From NCBI RefSeq assembly GCF_958298935.1, contig NC_084924.1, positions 1,116,001 through 1,180,000 on the forward strand: a stretch of 64,000 nt of DNA. The letters are read 5' to 3'. Each line of letters starts with the position of its first letter. Positions within the stretch are counted from its first letter, which is position 1. Made by a program: the position numbers and the translations under genes. The stretch is from Phragmites australis. Its lineage: Eukaryota; Streptophyta; Magnoliopsida; Poales; Poaceae. This document shows positions 45,501-55,863 of the stretch, one piece after another. The notes under the pieces are model-generated. The model was given only the letters and a program-made list of their open reading frames with translations, had not been told where the DNA came from and searched no databases.

Positions 45501-48500
45501 CGTGGCCGCGGTCAATTCTCCATCGCGCCCACCTTGGAGGGATCCATGGCCACACCTTGGCCCAACACGACGTGGCCGAGGTGGTTTACGGATTGTTCAT
45601 CGAAGAAACACTTGGATTACTTCAACGCGAGCCAATGCTCTCGTATGATCTCAAATACCATCTTGGCATGCTGCAAGTGTTCTGCCCAAGATGAACTATA
45701 GACTAAAATGTCATCAAAAAATACAAGAACAAACTTGCGAAGGAAGGGCTGAAATATAGAGTTCATTAGGGCCTGAAATGTTGCCAGTGCATTCATTAAT
45801 CCAAAAGGCATCACCAAGAATTTGAAGTGCCCATGATGTGTGCGGAAGGCCGTCTTCTCGACATCTGCTAGGCTCATTAGAACTTGGTGATAGCCACTCA
45901 TGTCGAGCTTGGTGAAGAACCACACCTGCCTGAATTCATCAAGGAGTTCCACCAAGGGAATGGAGAACTTATCCTTGATTGTCTTGTTGTTGAGTGCACG
46001 GTAGTCGACACAGAACCTCCATGACCCGTCTGGTTTTTTCACGAGGAGCACCAGTGAGGAGAACGCAGATGTGCTTTCCCGAATAATTCCTTGTACCAAC
46101 ATATCAGCACATTGGTGCTCGATCTCATCTTTGAGTAATTGTGGGTACCGATATGGTCACACCACAATAGGAGGTGTGTTAGGCAGCAAGTGAATGTGAT
46201 GTGCATGATGCCTGACCAAAGGAAGGCCACGGGCTTCTTGAATATGTCGCTGAAGTCGGTGAGGAGGTGGTCGAGAAGCTCTCAGCTCGTCGCCGTGGTG
46301 AAAAGCTCGAAGGGCACATCGGGTGCACCAATGCCGCGCCACTTGACTTGATGATCTGCATGCCAAAAAGTCATCGTTAGAGCTTCAAAATTCCACAGGA
46401 TAGGTCCAAGTGAACGGAGCCAGTGGACGCCCAACATGAGGTTGAACCCTCCGAGGGAAATGGCGAAACAATTTAGTGTGAACTTCTCGTGTCCGATAGT
46501 CACGGATTGACGCTCGCAGATGCCCCCAATGGTGATGTGCTCGCCATTGGCCACCACGACCATTAGTCCAGGGAGTGGCTTGATGTCGTCGAGCCATTGT
46601 CGACTAGCGTCGTGATGCTATTACCGCCCATGAGCACAGGCAACCGCATGGTGTGGGCCACTTGAATGCCGGTTAGGGCTAATAGGGAAATTTGCAAGCC
46701 GCTTTCGTCTTCCTCCGGAGTATCGTCAGTGAGTTCCAGCAACAAGACCCCTTTCATGGAACACTTGCCAACATGTTCCTTCGAAAACTTTTCAGGGCAG
46801 TTAAAGCACAGGCCCTTCATCCTTCGATCCGTCGCTGCCGAAACTTTGAGCATGGTGTCGTGGCTTTAACAGACGGTGGCACTGGTGTTTTTGTCCCGAC
46901 GGTCATTGATGTTGATGATGCGAACGAGGTCGCTGTCAATGTTGGAGTAGAAACAGCGGTCGAGATCGACTTCGGCGCCACGCTGGTGGGCCGAGTGGAG
47001 CCCGCAGGTCGCAGCGTCGTGGTTATAGCGTTGTAATCTCCTTCGTCCAAGCGTTGCTCGTACGCCCGGCCAAACTCATGGCCATCTGAAGATTGGTCAG
47101 GCATTGAAGCTCGACGTCGGTACGCAGTGGTTTGCCAAGGCCTGCGGTGAAGAGGTTGACTTGGTGTTGTGGCGTTAGGCCATCACATCGGCAGAGGAGT
47201 GCCAAAAACTGGCGTTGATACTCCTCGACCGTACCAGTCCGGCGAAGATCCTTGAGTTCGCCCAAAATATTGGCCCGGATCGGGGGACCAAAACGGAGGT
47301 TGACGAAGTCAACGAACCATGCCCATGACAGAACGACGTGTTCCCACTCCAATTGATAGTAACACTGAGCGGCAACACCTTGCAAATTGAACGATGCCAA
47401 CCATACCTTTTCCATTGTGCGTTAACCCTGGAAAAACTACTCACATTTGTTGAGCCACGGAAGATGATCCTCCTCACCCTCAGATGAAGGGAAATTCAAC
47501 TTGTGGTGGCGTGGGATGCCACGACGATCATCAATGCAGCCATCTTGGCGGTGCTGATGAGTCGTCCTGGTTGGCGAGGCATCGCGTGACCGGTCATTGT
47601 CGTCGTCGGCCTGGAATTTCTTCGTGTGCGCAATGCACTAATCATGGTGATCCAGGCGAGTTTTGACAGATGACAGCTCGGTGAGGACCCGTTCCAGCCG
47701 TGCCGTAAGGTCAGATGTTGGTTCCTTTGGTGCATCGCCCGTGTCGGCCATGGCAGCAGGTGGTATTGGGGATGGTGGTGGGCAAGAAGCGGCCAATTGT
47801 TGTCCTATCTCTGATACCAAATTGATATCACACGCCCTCGATTGTTCGACGAGAGGAGGAACGAGGAGGAGTTGAGCTTGTGGATGAGAGCGCAAGGGGT
47901 ATCGGGGTAACTGCGGCGAGTCACCCAGCTCGCGTGGTGAGATTCTTCCTCAGCCACCACAGCGGCTCTAACAATACCGATTTACTTTGGAAGTTTATTT
48001 CTTGCTTGATTTCTCCCATACACCCTACAACAGCCTTTATAGATTAGGTGCTTTAATGCCTAAGCCAACCGACTTAACATGGTAACAAACTAGAAAAGAT
48101 CCTGATCAACTCTAATCAATTCCCAACTAATCAAATCTTTCTATATCTTCATCCTTCTGTTGCTTCACGTAGATTGCTTGCCGTCGGATTTTTAGTTGTT
48201 GCCGTTACCGACGTCGTGGCCATGTTCCTCCGCCTGTACGTTCTTCCCACGAAAGCATCGGTAACAACTACTTGGGCTAATCCCCTGTCAAACAGCGAAG
48301 ATACATAATAATGACTTTATTGGCAGCCTCCGACAGACCATCGGTCTGGGGGTGGAAGGCCAAGCTCATATGCAAACGTGTGCCTGGTAGCCGGAACAAC
48401 TCCTTCCACAAATTGCTAGTGAAGACCACATCCTGATCACTGACAATTGGCTCAGGCAACCCATGAAGACGGACCACCTCATCAAAGAAAGCACGGGCTA

Positions 48501-51500
48501 CCGAGCTGGTCGTATAGGGATGTCCAAGAGGAATAAAATGTGCATACTTGGAGAGAAGATCAACCACAGTAAGGATTACCGTTTTATTGTTTACCCTCGG
48601 AAGCCCTTTGACGAAATCCATCGCAATGTCACTCCAAATATGAGCTGGGATTGGCAAAGATTGCAATAGTCCAGCCAGGTGCAAGTGACTGACTTTGTTT
48701 TGTTGGCAGATGGACCATGTGCGGACAAAGTCCTACACCAAAGTCTTGTTCCTTGGAATACGAAAATCAGCTCGAAGCCGCTGCAATGTTCTCTGACAAC
48801 TTGCTCTGATACCAAGTTGTCACGTCCGTGGGGAAGTGACCGAATAGGGTACCTGTGGGAAGTCGTCGGCCGGTCCTTGACCCGTTTCTTGCCCGTGGTG
48901 TAGCCTGGGTCGCCTGCTGGGCGCCGACCGGAGGAGATGACGAGCAGGAGATGAGATAATAGAGAATTGAGATGAGAAAACTAGATTGTTTTATTGCTTG
49001 AATTCCTAAAGGCCCTACTGCTCTTCATACCTTCCTAATTCTATCTCTACTTGCCGACTTAAACAAGTACTCCTAATCCTAACCGACTCAAACCAAACTT
49101 TCCTATCTTCTAGAATCCGACTAAGGCCACTTCAACCTTCAGCTTGATCTGCTACTATCTTTAGCCAGCGCCTACCATATGTCTTGCTGACCATAACATA
49201 ATCCGAATGAAAAAACTTTTATAAGGATGGAAGCAATTCCATAAGGTGGTCAGGCAAAAGTAACACAAGTTTATAGCTCATATATAGCCAAACATCCCAC
49301 TGCAAAATTAATCTAAAAAGTTTGAATACATTCTATGTGCAATAACTGTTAGGTGCCAATTGTCAACAAAATATAAAATAAACATTATGAACAATTTACA
49401 ATCGCTCATAAATGTAAGTCAAAAACATTGAAGCTAACTCTGTGCTCTCGAAAATCAGTTGATGCCGTAAGTTCTAAAGATAAAATATATCAATAAAAGA
49501 GGTTAAATGGAATATAAATGGATAGATTATGTAACAGAACCTGGAGGCGGACCAAGTATAACAATTTCAACACAGTATAGTTTGTGGAATGCAATGAGTA
49601 GAGTAAAAATGTACTAAGACTGCCAAGAACACCAATAACTCGTCAAATTCATAAGATCACATAATTTATAAACTTAACATCAATATTGAAATTATTATAG
49701 GCATACGGGTGAAATATATCAAACCAAACATGTGCTTGCAGATTATAGCCAAAAAAAATTACATCTTCGTTCTTAGTGACAAAAAATTACCTTGGGCAAC
49801 GGTGCTGGGGCATATGTATCATCATCTTCTGCGATTACTATCACCTCATCACCCTCTTGCAAAACATAACAATCATCAGGGTTTAAAATAATTTTGCCAC
49901 CGTAAGATGCCACTTTTATGCCACATGGAACGGCATCAGGAAAGCTAATCAGCACATCTTCAAATCGCATTCCATCCAACTTAGGCCATCTTTTAATGTA
50001 GAATTCACAGTTCTCAAAGCCAAGAATATCTTCCCATATCTGTATATGCAACTCAAATGATTTTTACAACAACATTTAGAAATTACTGAACTGTATCTAA
50101 ATTCAATCAGCATGGTAATCATAGTAAGGGTTATGTAGATGTCGGCACAATTAAAACTTAAAAGCATGCACATATTGCAGGAATGATTCTTATTTCAACA
50201 AAGCAACAGCACTCAGAATTTAATGTTGGAAGGAAACCTGAGCAAGGCCTGGCTGACGTGCACACTGTATCATCAACCGACCGATCACATCATGTGCAAC
50301 AACGGTCTCCACAAGATCTCCGCCAACAAGTTTGACTAGAACTTCGTTGTCAAGATCACTAAGCTCAACTACTATGTGACCTCTTAGTCCCTCTTTGACT
50401 CCAGTTAAACTCAAGACTGTTCGCAGTGCCCGTGCATCACTCTGCAATAAGGGTGTAATGATGTAAGGAAGAGCTTCCACAGAACAGTATAACTTGATCA
50501 ACAGAACTTACCTGGTCAGCATTTCCTTCTTCAGCTAAAACCACAATTGCACGTGCCTTAGAAACTGAGACCTTGTGCATGAAGGTACATTAGTTGAAAT
50601 AGGCACATATATATGCAGAAGTGATGTGCTAGCCAGAATTAACTAACATCAATACATCACAATCATTCTATTAACTGTCAACAGACCATAATGGCATATT
50701 AACAATCACAGGTGTCAGAAGATCAAAACTGAGAAAAATATGCCTCAACATCTGTAGATCACATCGTTTTACCTTTTTCAAGTCAGCCAGAATCAGAGGG
50801 CTTCCACTTCTACATATTACAGATGTTCCTTTCAAGTCAAACTCCATTTTAGCAATATCTGCTTCCATTTCCTCTTTGTTTCTTTCAGCCATCACTACGA
50901 TGGTCCCACCTCCCAAACTTTCATTAGCAATAGCGATTTGGTTCAGTAAAGATCCCTATTGTCACCAAAGGAAACAGGTTAGATTACATAATCTGGAGAA
51001 ATGCAACTTTTGTTCTTACAAAAAAACTGGCATGTAACAAAGCAGCTATATAAGTTAAAAGAAGTGACACAACGTTGCCAAAAATGTGCATGGCATTCTA
51101 TCAGAAGAATGCATGATACTATAACGAAACGGCATTAGTAACGAGCATCTATCTCTCTGGTTTTAGGAATAACTTTGAAGCATCAAGCGACCTGACAGAG
51201 TGCAGACCCAAGACCTCTTAATAAACTTATTAGCTACAGGTACAGCTACAAAATTCATACACAAACAACAAGGGACATAGCAATACATTTAAGCATAGTT
51301 AGGAAATTTGCAAGAAAAGATTAGCAAAGGTTCGTTCCAAGATTACCAACTTGTCACTCCATCCAAGGATCAGAGTGTGGCTTTGCTCTATGACCTCACT
51401 TCTTCCTTTCCTCAAAGAATCAAACTTCTCTGAGATTGAATCAATGACGAGACCAAGCATCATGGCAAAAACCAACATCCCACCAATACTAATTGAAACT

Positions 51501-52603
51501 GAAACCAGCTTGGGTCCAAAACCCATGGCATTGGCATGGTTGCCCGAGTCAGCAATGAAGGTCCAGGACAGCCAAAGACAATCGGATAAGCTATCATCAG
51601 TCACACCATACAGAGCCAGCCCGCCAAGAGCAATAAGTAACAATGTAGCAACAAGTAGAACCAACGGTTTAGCATACGGATGAAGAGATAAAAATATATC
51701 AACTTTGTATGCCAAACGCTTGTTTATGGGAACTTCTTCAGAGTCATGTGAACTCCTTATCTTTGACACAAGGCCAATGTACTTGAGAATGACTAGCGGC
51801 GCATATAGTACGGAAAGCGAGATCAACAGGGAAAAGTTCTTCAGACTTCTGGTCTGCATGGTATTGTTTTCATCCTGATGCAACAAATTAATGTTGCTCA
51901 TATCCAATGAGGAGCCTATAATACATGACTGCAGTTTTGCAGTAACTACAGCAAGCTGTTCCTGAAACAATCAGAATGAAATGGGATAAGATCGACAGAT
52001 TATATAATGCTTCACAAGCAGTGCGAGGCAATTAAGGGCAGACTTGTACCTGCAAATGGCAAACCTGATCGTGTAACGAAAAGTTCCTGCGGAGAAGGGA
52101 GGCTAAGCACAGCGAAATGACCTGAAGCAAGCAACAGTTTTTTCGCGATTAAACAACGGGCCAACAAAAGTCAAACACAAAACCCAGCGAGTTCGCCCAT
52201 TTCTCACCGCCGCGGATAGCATCTCTGACCATCGAGGGGTGATCGCCGATGCCGCCGGCTTCCTTCCGTGCACCGGGGCGGACGTCTGAGGCGCCTTTTT
52301 CTCGGCGGCAGCCGTTAGGACATCGCCGCGGCGGACGCCAGCGTACCGGAGGTCGCGGCGGCGTGGCGCGGACGGAAGCGGAGGCGGCGGTGGCTGCTGC
52401 TGCTCCGGCGTCGGGTGTGGGGAACGGGAGCGGGAGCGCAGGGTAGGGGGTGGACGGCGGTCGGCGAGGGAATAGGGCTTGGGGGAGCGGGAGGTGGAGG
52501 GGAAGGGGGTCCGGGCTCTGGAGGAGGGGAGGAACGGCGGCGCCGGCGGGAAGAACCAGTCGCGGTGCGGCGGCGGCGACGAGGAGTCGGGGTCCAGGGG
52601 CAT
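39543..52603 (-). CDS. CASTOR: CASTOR, nuclear-envelope cation channel
   Basis: Twelve exons, all phase 0, with GT/AG borders: 52603-52208, 52121-52050, 51961-51347, 50955-50773, 50571-50512, 50441-50238, 50039-49791, 41469-41371, 41120-40926, 40798-40706, 40533-40267 and 39761-39543. The product is 883 residues. A Pro/Ser/Arg-rich N-terminus precedes membrane segments near residues 128-146, 196-218, 253-277 and 306-330. The pore filter reads ADSGNHA (about 293-299), with the Ser that marks CASTOR rather than POLLUX/DMI1. The rest is the calcium-binding gating domain (RCK/CASTOR type: [57 protein letters not shown]) and ends [23 protein letters not shown] helps produce nuclear calcium spiking in arbuscular mycorrhizal signalling. 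The frame is complete. Two oddities are a huge intron 7 carrying nested retrotransposons and a duplicated exon 8. Confidence 0.97.
41371..41469 (-). other. CASTOR: CASTOR exon 8, consensus copy
   Basis: 99 nt, phase 0, encoding [10 protein letters not shown]...[13 protein letters not shown]. It agrees with CASTOR proteins as I know them. Donor GTAACT and acceptor CTGCAG/GTTAGG are intact. This copy keeps the frame open and is used in the model. Confidence 0.92.
41524..41622 (-). pseudogene. CASTOR exon 8, diverged duplicate with in-frame stop
   Basis: It is also 99 nt and phase 0, with acceptor ATTCAG/GTTAAA and donor GTG/GTAAGC. It encodes [17 protein letters not shown]...LLCGW, then TGA, then RDIDDMIV. 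It aligns with exon 8 residue for residue (CGW-R-RD-DDMI). The TGA stands where the second-to-last Arg codon (CGA) is expected. Only 54 bp (41470-41523) separate it from the other copy. Including it would end the protein at about residue 617. Confidence 0.85.
41926..42343 (-). repeat. 3' LTR of the outer gypsy element
   Basis: 418 bp, paired with 48818-49198. It starts TATCACGTC where TGTCACGTC is expected. It has about 55 bp around 42115-42175 that the other copy lacks. Confidence 0.88.
42344..43035 (-). pseudogene. Outer gypsy integrase C-terminus and chromodomain-like end
   Basis: Minus-strand coding (42277-42849 open): [59 protein letters not shown], then [29 protein letters not shown]. 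This is the GPY/F module plus a chromodomain-like tail of plant chromoviruses. Stops occur upstream (near 42890), so it is not functional. Confidence 0.85.
43040..43491 (-). repeat. 3' LTR of the nested gypsy element
   Basis: It pairs with 47823-48266 at high identity (shared GATTGTTCGACGAGAGGAGG, differing by scattered bases). Preceded on the minus strand by GGCGAGGGAGGAAA. Confidence 0.9.
43492..44810 (-). pseudogene. Nested gypsy integrase and chromodomain-like end
   Basis: The core reads on the minus strand at 43980-44660 ([76 protein letters not shown]). A frame change leads to 43617-43967 ([33 protein letters not shown]) and 43371-43607 ([17 protein letters not shown]). The second catalytic Asp reads SERD rather than SDRD. 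Broken. Confidence 0.88.
44811..46281 (-). pseudogene. Nested gypsy reverse transcriptase and RNase H
   Basis: The RT is open at 45617-46102: [31 protein letters not shown] in shortened form, [29 protein letters not shown] and the catalytic FDDILVYS. RNase H remnants follow towards 44811 with several stops. Confidence 0.88.
46282..47751 (-). pseudogene. Nested gypsy gag and protease
   Basis: The likely gag start is [10 protein letters not shown] at 47751. The retrotrans-gag core lies at 47023-47415 ([31 protein letters not shown]). The knuckle [18 protein letters not shown] and a protease-like part ([26 protein letters not shown]) follow to 46282. Frame changes occur near 47640, 47480 and 46850. 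Confidence 0.87.
47823..48266 (-). repeat. 5' LTR of the nested gypsy element
   Basis: It pairs with 43040-43491. It begins TGATATCACACG on the plus strand and ends GGTAACA, followed by ACTA. Confidence 0.9.
48271..48800 (-). pseudogene. Outer gypsy integrase N-part, directly behind the primer site
   Basis: Minus-strand reading: [20 protein letters not shown] zinc region near 48700, then 48277-48684 with [59 protein letters not shown] and [14 protein letters not shown]. It hits a TAG at 48277-48279 close to the nested insertion. The catalytic Asp residues are visible. Confidence 0.87.
48818..49198 (-). repeat. 5' LTR of the outer gypsy element
   Basis: 381 bp, TG...CA ends intact (TGTCACGTCC ... 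CCATAACA), followed by TAATC. Confidence 0.9.
49204..49790 (-). other. CASTOR intron 7, 5' part
   Basis: AT-rich intron DNA between the donor of exon 7 (GTAATT at 49790) and the gypsy element. No inserted gene is seen. Confidence 0.7.
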
Positions 52604-52643
52604 TTTGGGGATTCCCGACTGGCGGGGCGGCGTGGGGGATGTC

Positions 52644-52666
52644 TTTTTTTTTTTTTTTTTTTTTTT
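52644..52666. repeat. T23 tract upstream of the CASTOR ATG
   Basis: A 23-base T run (A23 on the CASTOR strand) lies 41 bp before the start codon, so in the 5' UTR or at the promoter edge. Confidence 0.95.
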
Positions 52667-53859
52667 GGACGACGGGGATGTTTGTTCGCGCGTGGCTGGC
52701 CGTTGGTTTCCGCGAAATGATTCGCCATGTCATTGACTTGTTTAACCTTTATTAATCGGCGGGTTTGCTCCGTAAATAGATATTTTTTCTCGACAACCTC
52801 AAAGTACGTGGATTACAATAGGAATATGATTCTCTTTAGTAGATATATATAGATTATAGGTCTAAGTATGTGTTTTAAGTATATAAATGCGCGTGTGTAG
52901 AATATGATATATGTTTAAATATTTGTTTAAATATTATAGTTTGTATCTAATATTGAGATAAAAAAACTTTTCTTAATGGAAATCCAACCATGAAGATGGT
53001 TCTTATATGGTTTCCTTTCTCTGATGCCAAAATTATCGATGTTACTATGTTGTCATGATTAATGTGAGCTTTTCTTTCCTTTTTTCTTTTGAGAAATCCC
53101 TTGCAACAAGTAGACGTAGCGCATATTCGTACTATCACATGCAAACACGCAGTACTCACACAACATCTATTTAAGATTGGAGATGTAGAGAATGATGAAG
53201 TTACCATAAATATCTTATTGTCAACGGTACATTGTGTGCTATAAAAAATCGGTCTTGTTGAGACACATAAATAATAGACTTAAGGTTTGATCCTGATGAG
53301 TATGGGTACAATTCTCTTTTCTTTTGTACTGGCTTGGATTTTGATATAACCAATTTAGGCATGAATAGATGCCATACAGAAAAAGGGTCTCTTATAGTGT
53401 TTTAAAAGTGTTTTATTTTCTGTATAGATAACATGTGTGGTCCCCTTAGTTTGCACGGAAAAATGAAAATCAGACTTGCCATTGTTTAAGAGGGGAGATA
53501 TTGCCAGCAATATATTCCGGTTTTCTTTTTCAAAAGGATCGGAAGAACAATTAATTGTGTACAAACTAACACATTTCAGAGCCTTATTTGTAGCCAGCAA
53601 GTATTTGCCTAGGATTGGTATTCTCAAATATCAATAAAGATTTCCTTTCCTTGGTATAAAGCATAACCGTTTGAGATTAATTTAGTCCAATTCATAGTTG
53701 GATGATATCATCCAAAATCTAGGGCATATGAATACCGTGTAGAAGAATATAGAAACACGTGGAATTCTCCAGAGTTGGTGTAAAAGGCCAAGATCCAAGT
53801 TGGTGTACTCCACTCTATGTTCAGATACTTAAAAATGTGGAAAAAAAAAGGCTAAACAA
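52667..53859. other. Intergenic upstream of CASTOR
   Basis: AT-rich with no coding signal; presumably the CASTOR promoter at its left side. Confidence 0.5.
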
Positions 53860-54058
53860 TTTAGGGCATGTTTGGATGTAGTAGGTTTTAAAAATCACGA
53901 TATGGAGAAACTACAATTTTAAAAATAAGAGACATTTAATACTCACGGTTTAAGATAAGAGGTTCCAAGGGGAGTTTTCAAAACTCCAAATAGGCTAAGC
54001 TTTTAGCAATACTATGGTTCTGAGAACTATAATATTTGTTACATTCAAACACCTCCTA
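53860..54058. mobile_element. Possible MITE
   Basis: The edges GGGCATGTTTGGATGTAG and, inverted, AGGAGGTGTTTGAATGTAA form an imperfect terminal inverted repeat about 200 bp apart. The inside is AT-rich and includes CTCCAAATAGGC. The target duplication is unclear. Confidence 0.4.
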
Positions 54059-55075
54059 GTTTTCTAAAATCAAACTACTTTGTAAAACTGTAGTATATTT
54101 CCTGAACTTCAGAAAAACTTTGCACTCTACCTTAATTATTTTAGTTTCTTATCACTTTGGTCCGGACATATATTTGTAATAAGTAATTTGTGCTCCTTGG
54201 CTTGCTGTTGGACCACTGGTTGTTAGCTTGTTGCTGTGGCCTGTGGCCGAGTAAGTGACTGTTGCTGTTGGAGTGTTGGGCTGTTTGGCATTTCGACCGT
54301 AAGCTGCCATTTTGGTTAATTATTGCAAGTTTGAACTTGGAACTTTCTTGATTCCTCTCGTTGTACTGCTACAGTAGCACGAGGCATCTCAAAGGCAATT
54401 GTGGAGACGATTCGGCCAGCTCCCTCACATCCGACGTCTTTCTGGCGTTGGAATATGAGGGTGGTCTGGTCTTGATGGTTTTAGGTTAGTATTTTACTAG
54501 TGTATGTAGTTTAGTTAGTTTAGGATTAGGTTTGCGAGGGAGTTTTCTCGTTGGGGTTGTGTGTCCTGTTGGTCATTGATGAGCATGTTGGCATATGCGT
54601 CAGCTACAGCGATAGCCATGGTAGGGGGTTTTCGAGGCATGCTGGTGTTTGTGATCGGGTCTGTGGTTTTTGTTCCCTCGTCGACGTTGGAGGTTCCAGC
54701 TCTATTGTCGAAGTTGGAGGCGTCTGCTCGCTCTAAGTCCGGTGACGCTTCAGCCTTTGGCTGGTTCAAGATGACTATGCATTCAGCGTGTACAAGATAT
54801 GTTTGTTTCATGTTGACTGTTGTGGCGCAAAAATGTGAAGTGTCCTCGTCGGTTGAGTGCGCGGTCTCCGGCTCCTTCCTCGGGGTGGTTCGTCGTCCAG
54901 TGTCAATGAGACGTGGCCGTTTTGGGTTAGATCTATCGGAGATGAAGCAGAAGATAAGGTCCCCTCATGTATTGAGTTGTAATTTTGATCTTTTCCAGGG
55001 TCTTTTTTAACTGTGCTGTAATGCTTATGCTTTGTAAATGAAAACCAGACCCGGTCCTTCTTAAAAAAAAAAAAA
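54059..55075 (+). other. Possible 3' end of a poly(A) retroelement
   Basis: The segment ends with GTAAATGAAAACCAGACCCGG... and an A13 run (55063-55075), as expected for a LINE or retroposed RNA. A 149-codon plus frame (54561-55010) and a 98-codon minus frame overlap here; neither shows a domain I know. The 5' limit is unknown. Confidence 0.3.
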
Positions 55076-55664
55076 CTATGCTCATTGCCTACAATTTGAT
55101 TTCTGAAGTGGCTTCTTGTTTTCTTTGGTTAAGGCTTCACAGTGTTTTGTGTTGCTCAGATGCAGTCTGAACTTCTTGATATACTCGAGTAGATGTTTCT
55201 CTTGAGGTGTTTTTTTTTCCCTGCATGGTCAGACGGGTGTGAGTTTTTATTTGTGTTTTAGGTTTTGTTGCGTATGAGTTTTTGCTGTACCTACTTTGAT
55301 TCTGATCTATTGCCATTTCTAAATTTGTATGAAATATTTGCTCATAGCTCTTCTGTTCATAAGGTCTGTTTATATTAGCTTGCAAATTAAAGTAAATAAG
55401 TTGAATAGTAAAAATAGATTATATAAGATATTTTTATCTTCTATCAATTTATGCAGATTGTATAATCTAATTTTATAATTTTATAAAGTGCTTTTCACCG
55501 TCTAGAAATAAACAGGCGTGACCTCCAAACCCCATAAACCAGAACATTTCCCGCATGAAACTCACCTAGCAAACGCAAAAAGAGCGGTAAACAAACAACC
55601 CAAGCGCCCGACACAAGAAAAAAACAAAAGAAAAACCCTCAGTCCTTAACCCTCGTCCCAATCC
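55076..55664. other. Intergenic
   Basis: AT-rich, no gene. The last 150 bp are the 5' side of the DCC1-like remnant. Confidence 0.5.
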
Positions 55665-55863
55665 ATGGATGCGGAGATGGAGGAGGCGGGGACCCAAGTG
55701 AGATCAAGTGGGACAACGGCGGTGACGGAGCCGACGTGGGGCTGGGCCTTCCCGGTGACGCCGCCTCGGTGTCATTGTGCTACCACCCGGCGTTCAGTCC
55801 CCACGACGACCTCGTTCTCCTTGAGGCCGGCGCCGACCTTCTCTCTGATCTTCTACAGAGCTG

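Larger units (their letters stand above)
43040..48266 (-). mobile_element. Ty3/gypsy (chromovirus-like) element nested in the outer gypsy
   Basis: LTRs 43040-43491 and 47823-48266 (TGATA...GGTAACA) are flanked by ACTA (43036-43039, 48267-48270). Joining the flanks restores the outer integrase frame, apart from point stops, which supports the limits. The primer site TGGTATCAGAGATAGG (minus, 47819-47804) follows the 5' LTR. Gag, protease, RT, RNase H, integrase and a chromodomain-like end follow in order on the minus strand, all with frame damage. A 4-bp duplication is short for gypsy; one base may have mutated. Confidence 0.9.
41926..49198 (-). mobile_element. Ty3/gypsy element with internal deletion, in CASTOR intron 7
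   Basis: LTRs at 41926-42343 and 48818-49198 are flanked by a perfect TAATC duplication (41921-41925, 49199-49203). The Met-tRNA site TGGTATCAGAGCA (minus, 48814-48802) follows the 5' LTR after three bases. A purine tract (AAGGAGGGGAGAGA) precedes the 3' LTR. Behind the primer site the coding starts directly with the zinc-binding end of integrase ([16 protein letters not shown]); gag, protease and RT are absent. The integrase is interrupted by the second gypsy element and ends in a chromodomain-like part. Without that insertion the element is about 2.0 kb. It has the same transcriptional orientation as CASTOR. Confidence 0.92.
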
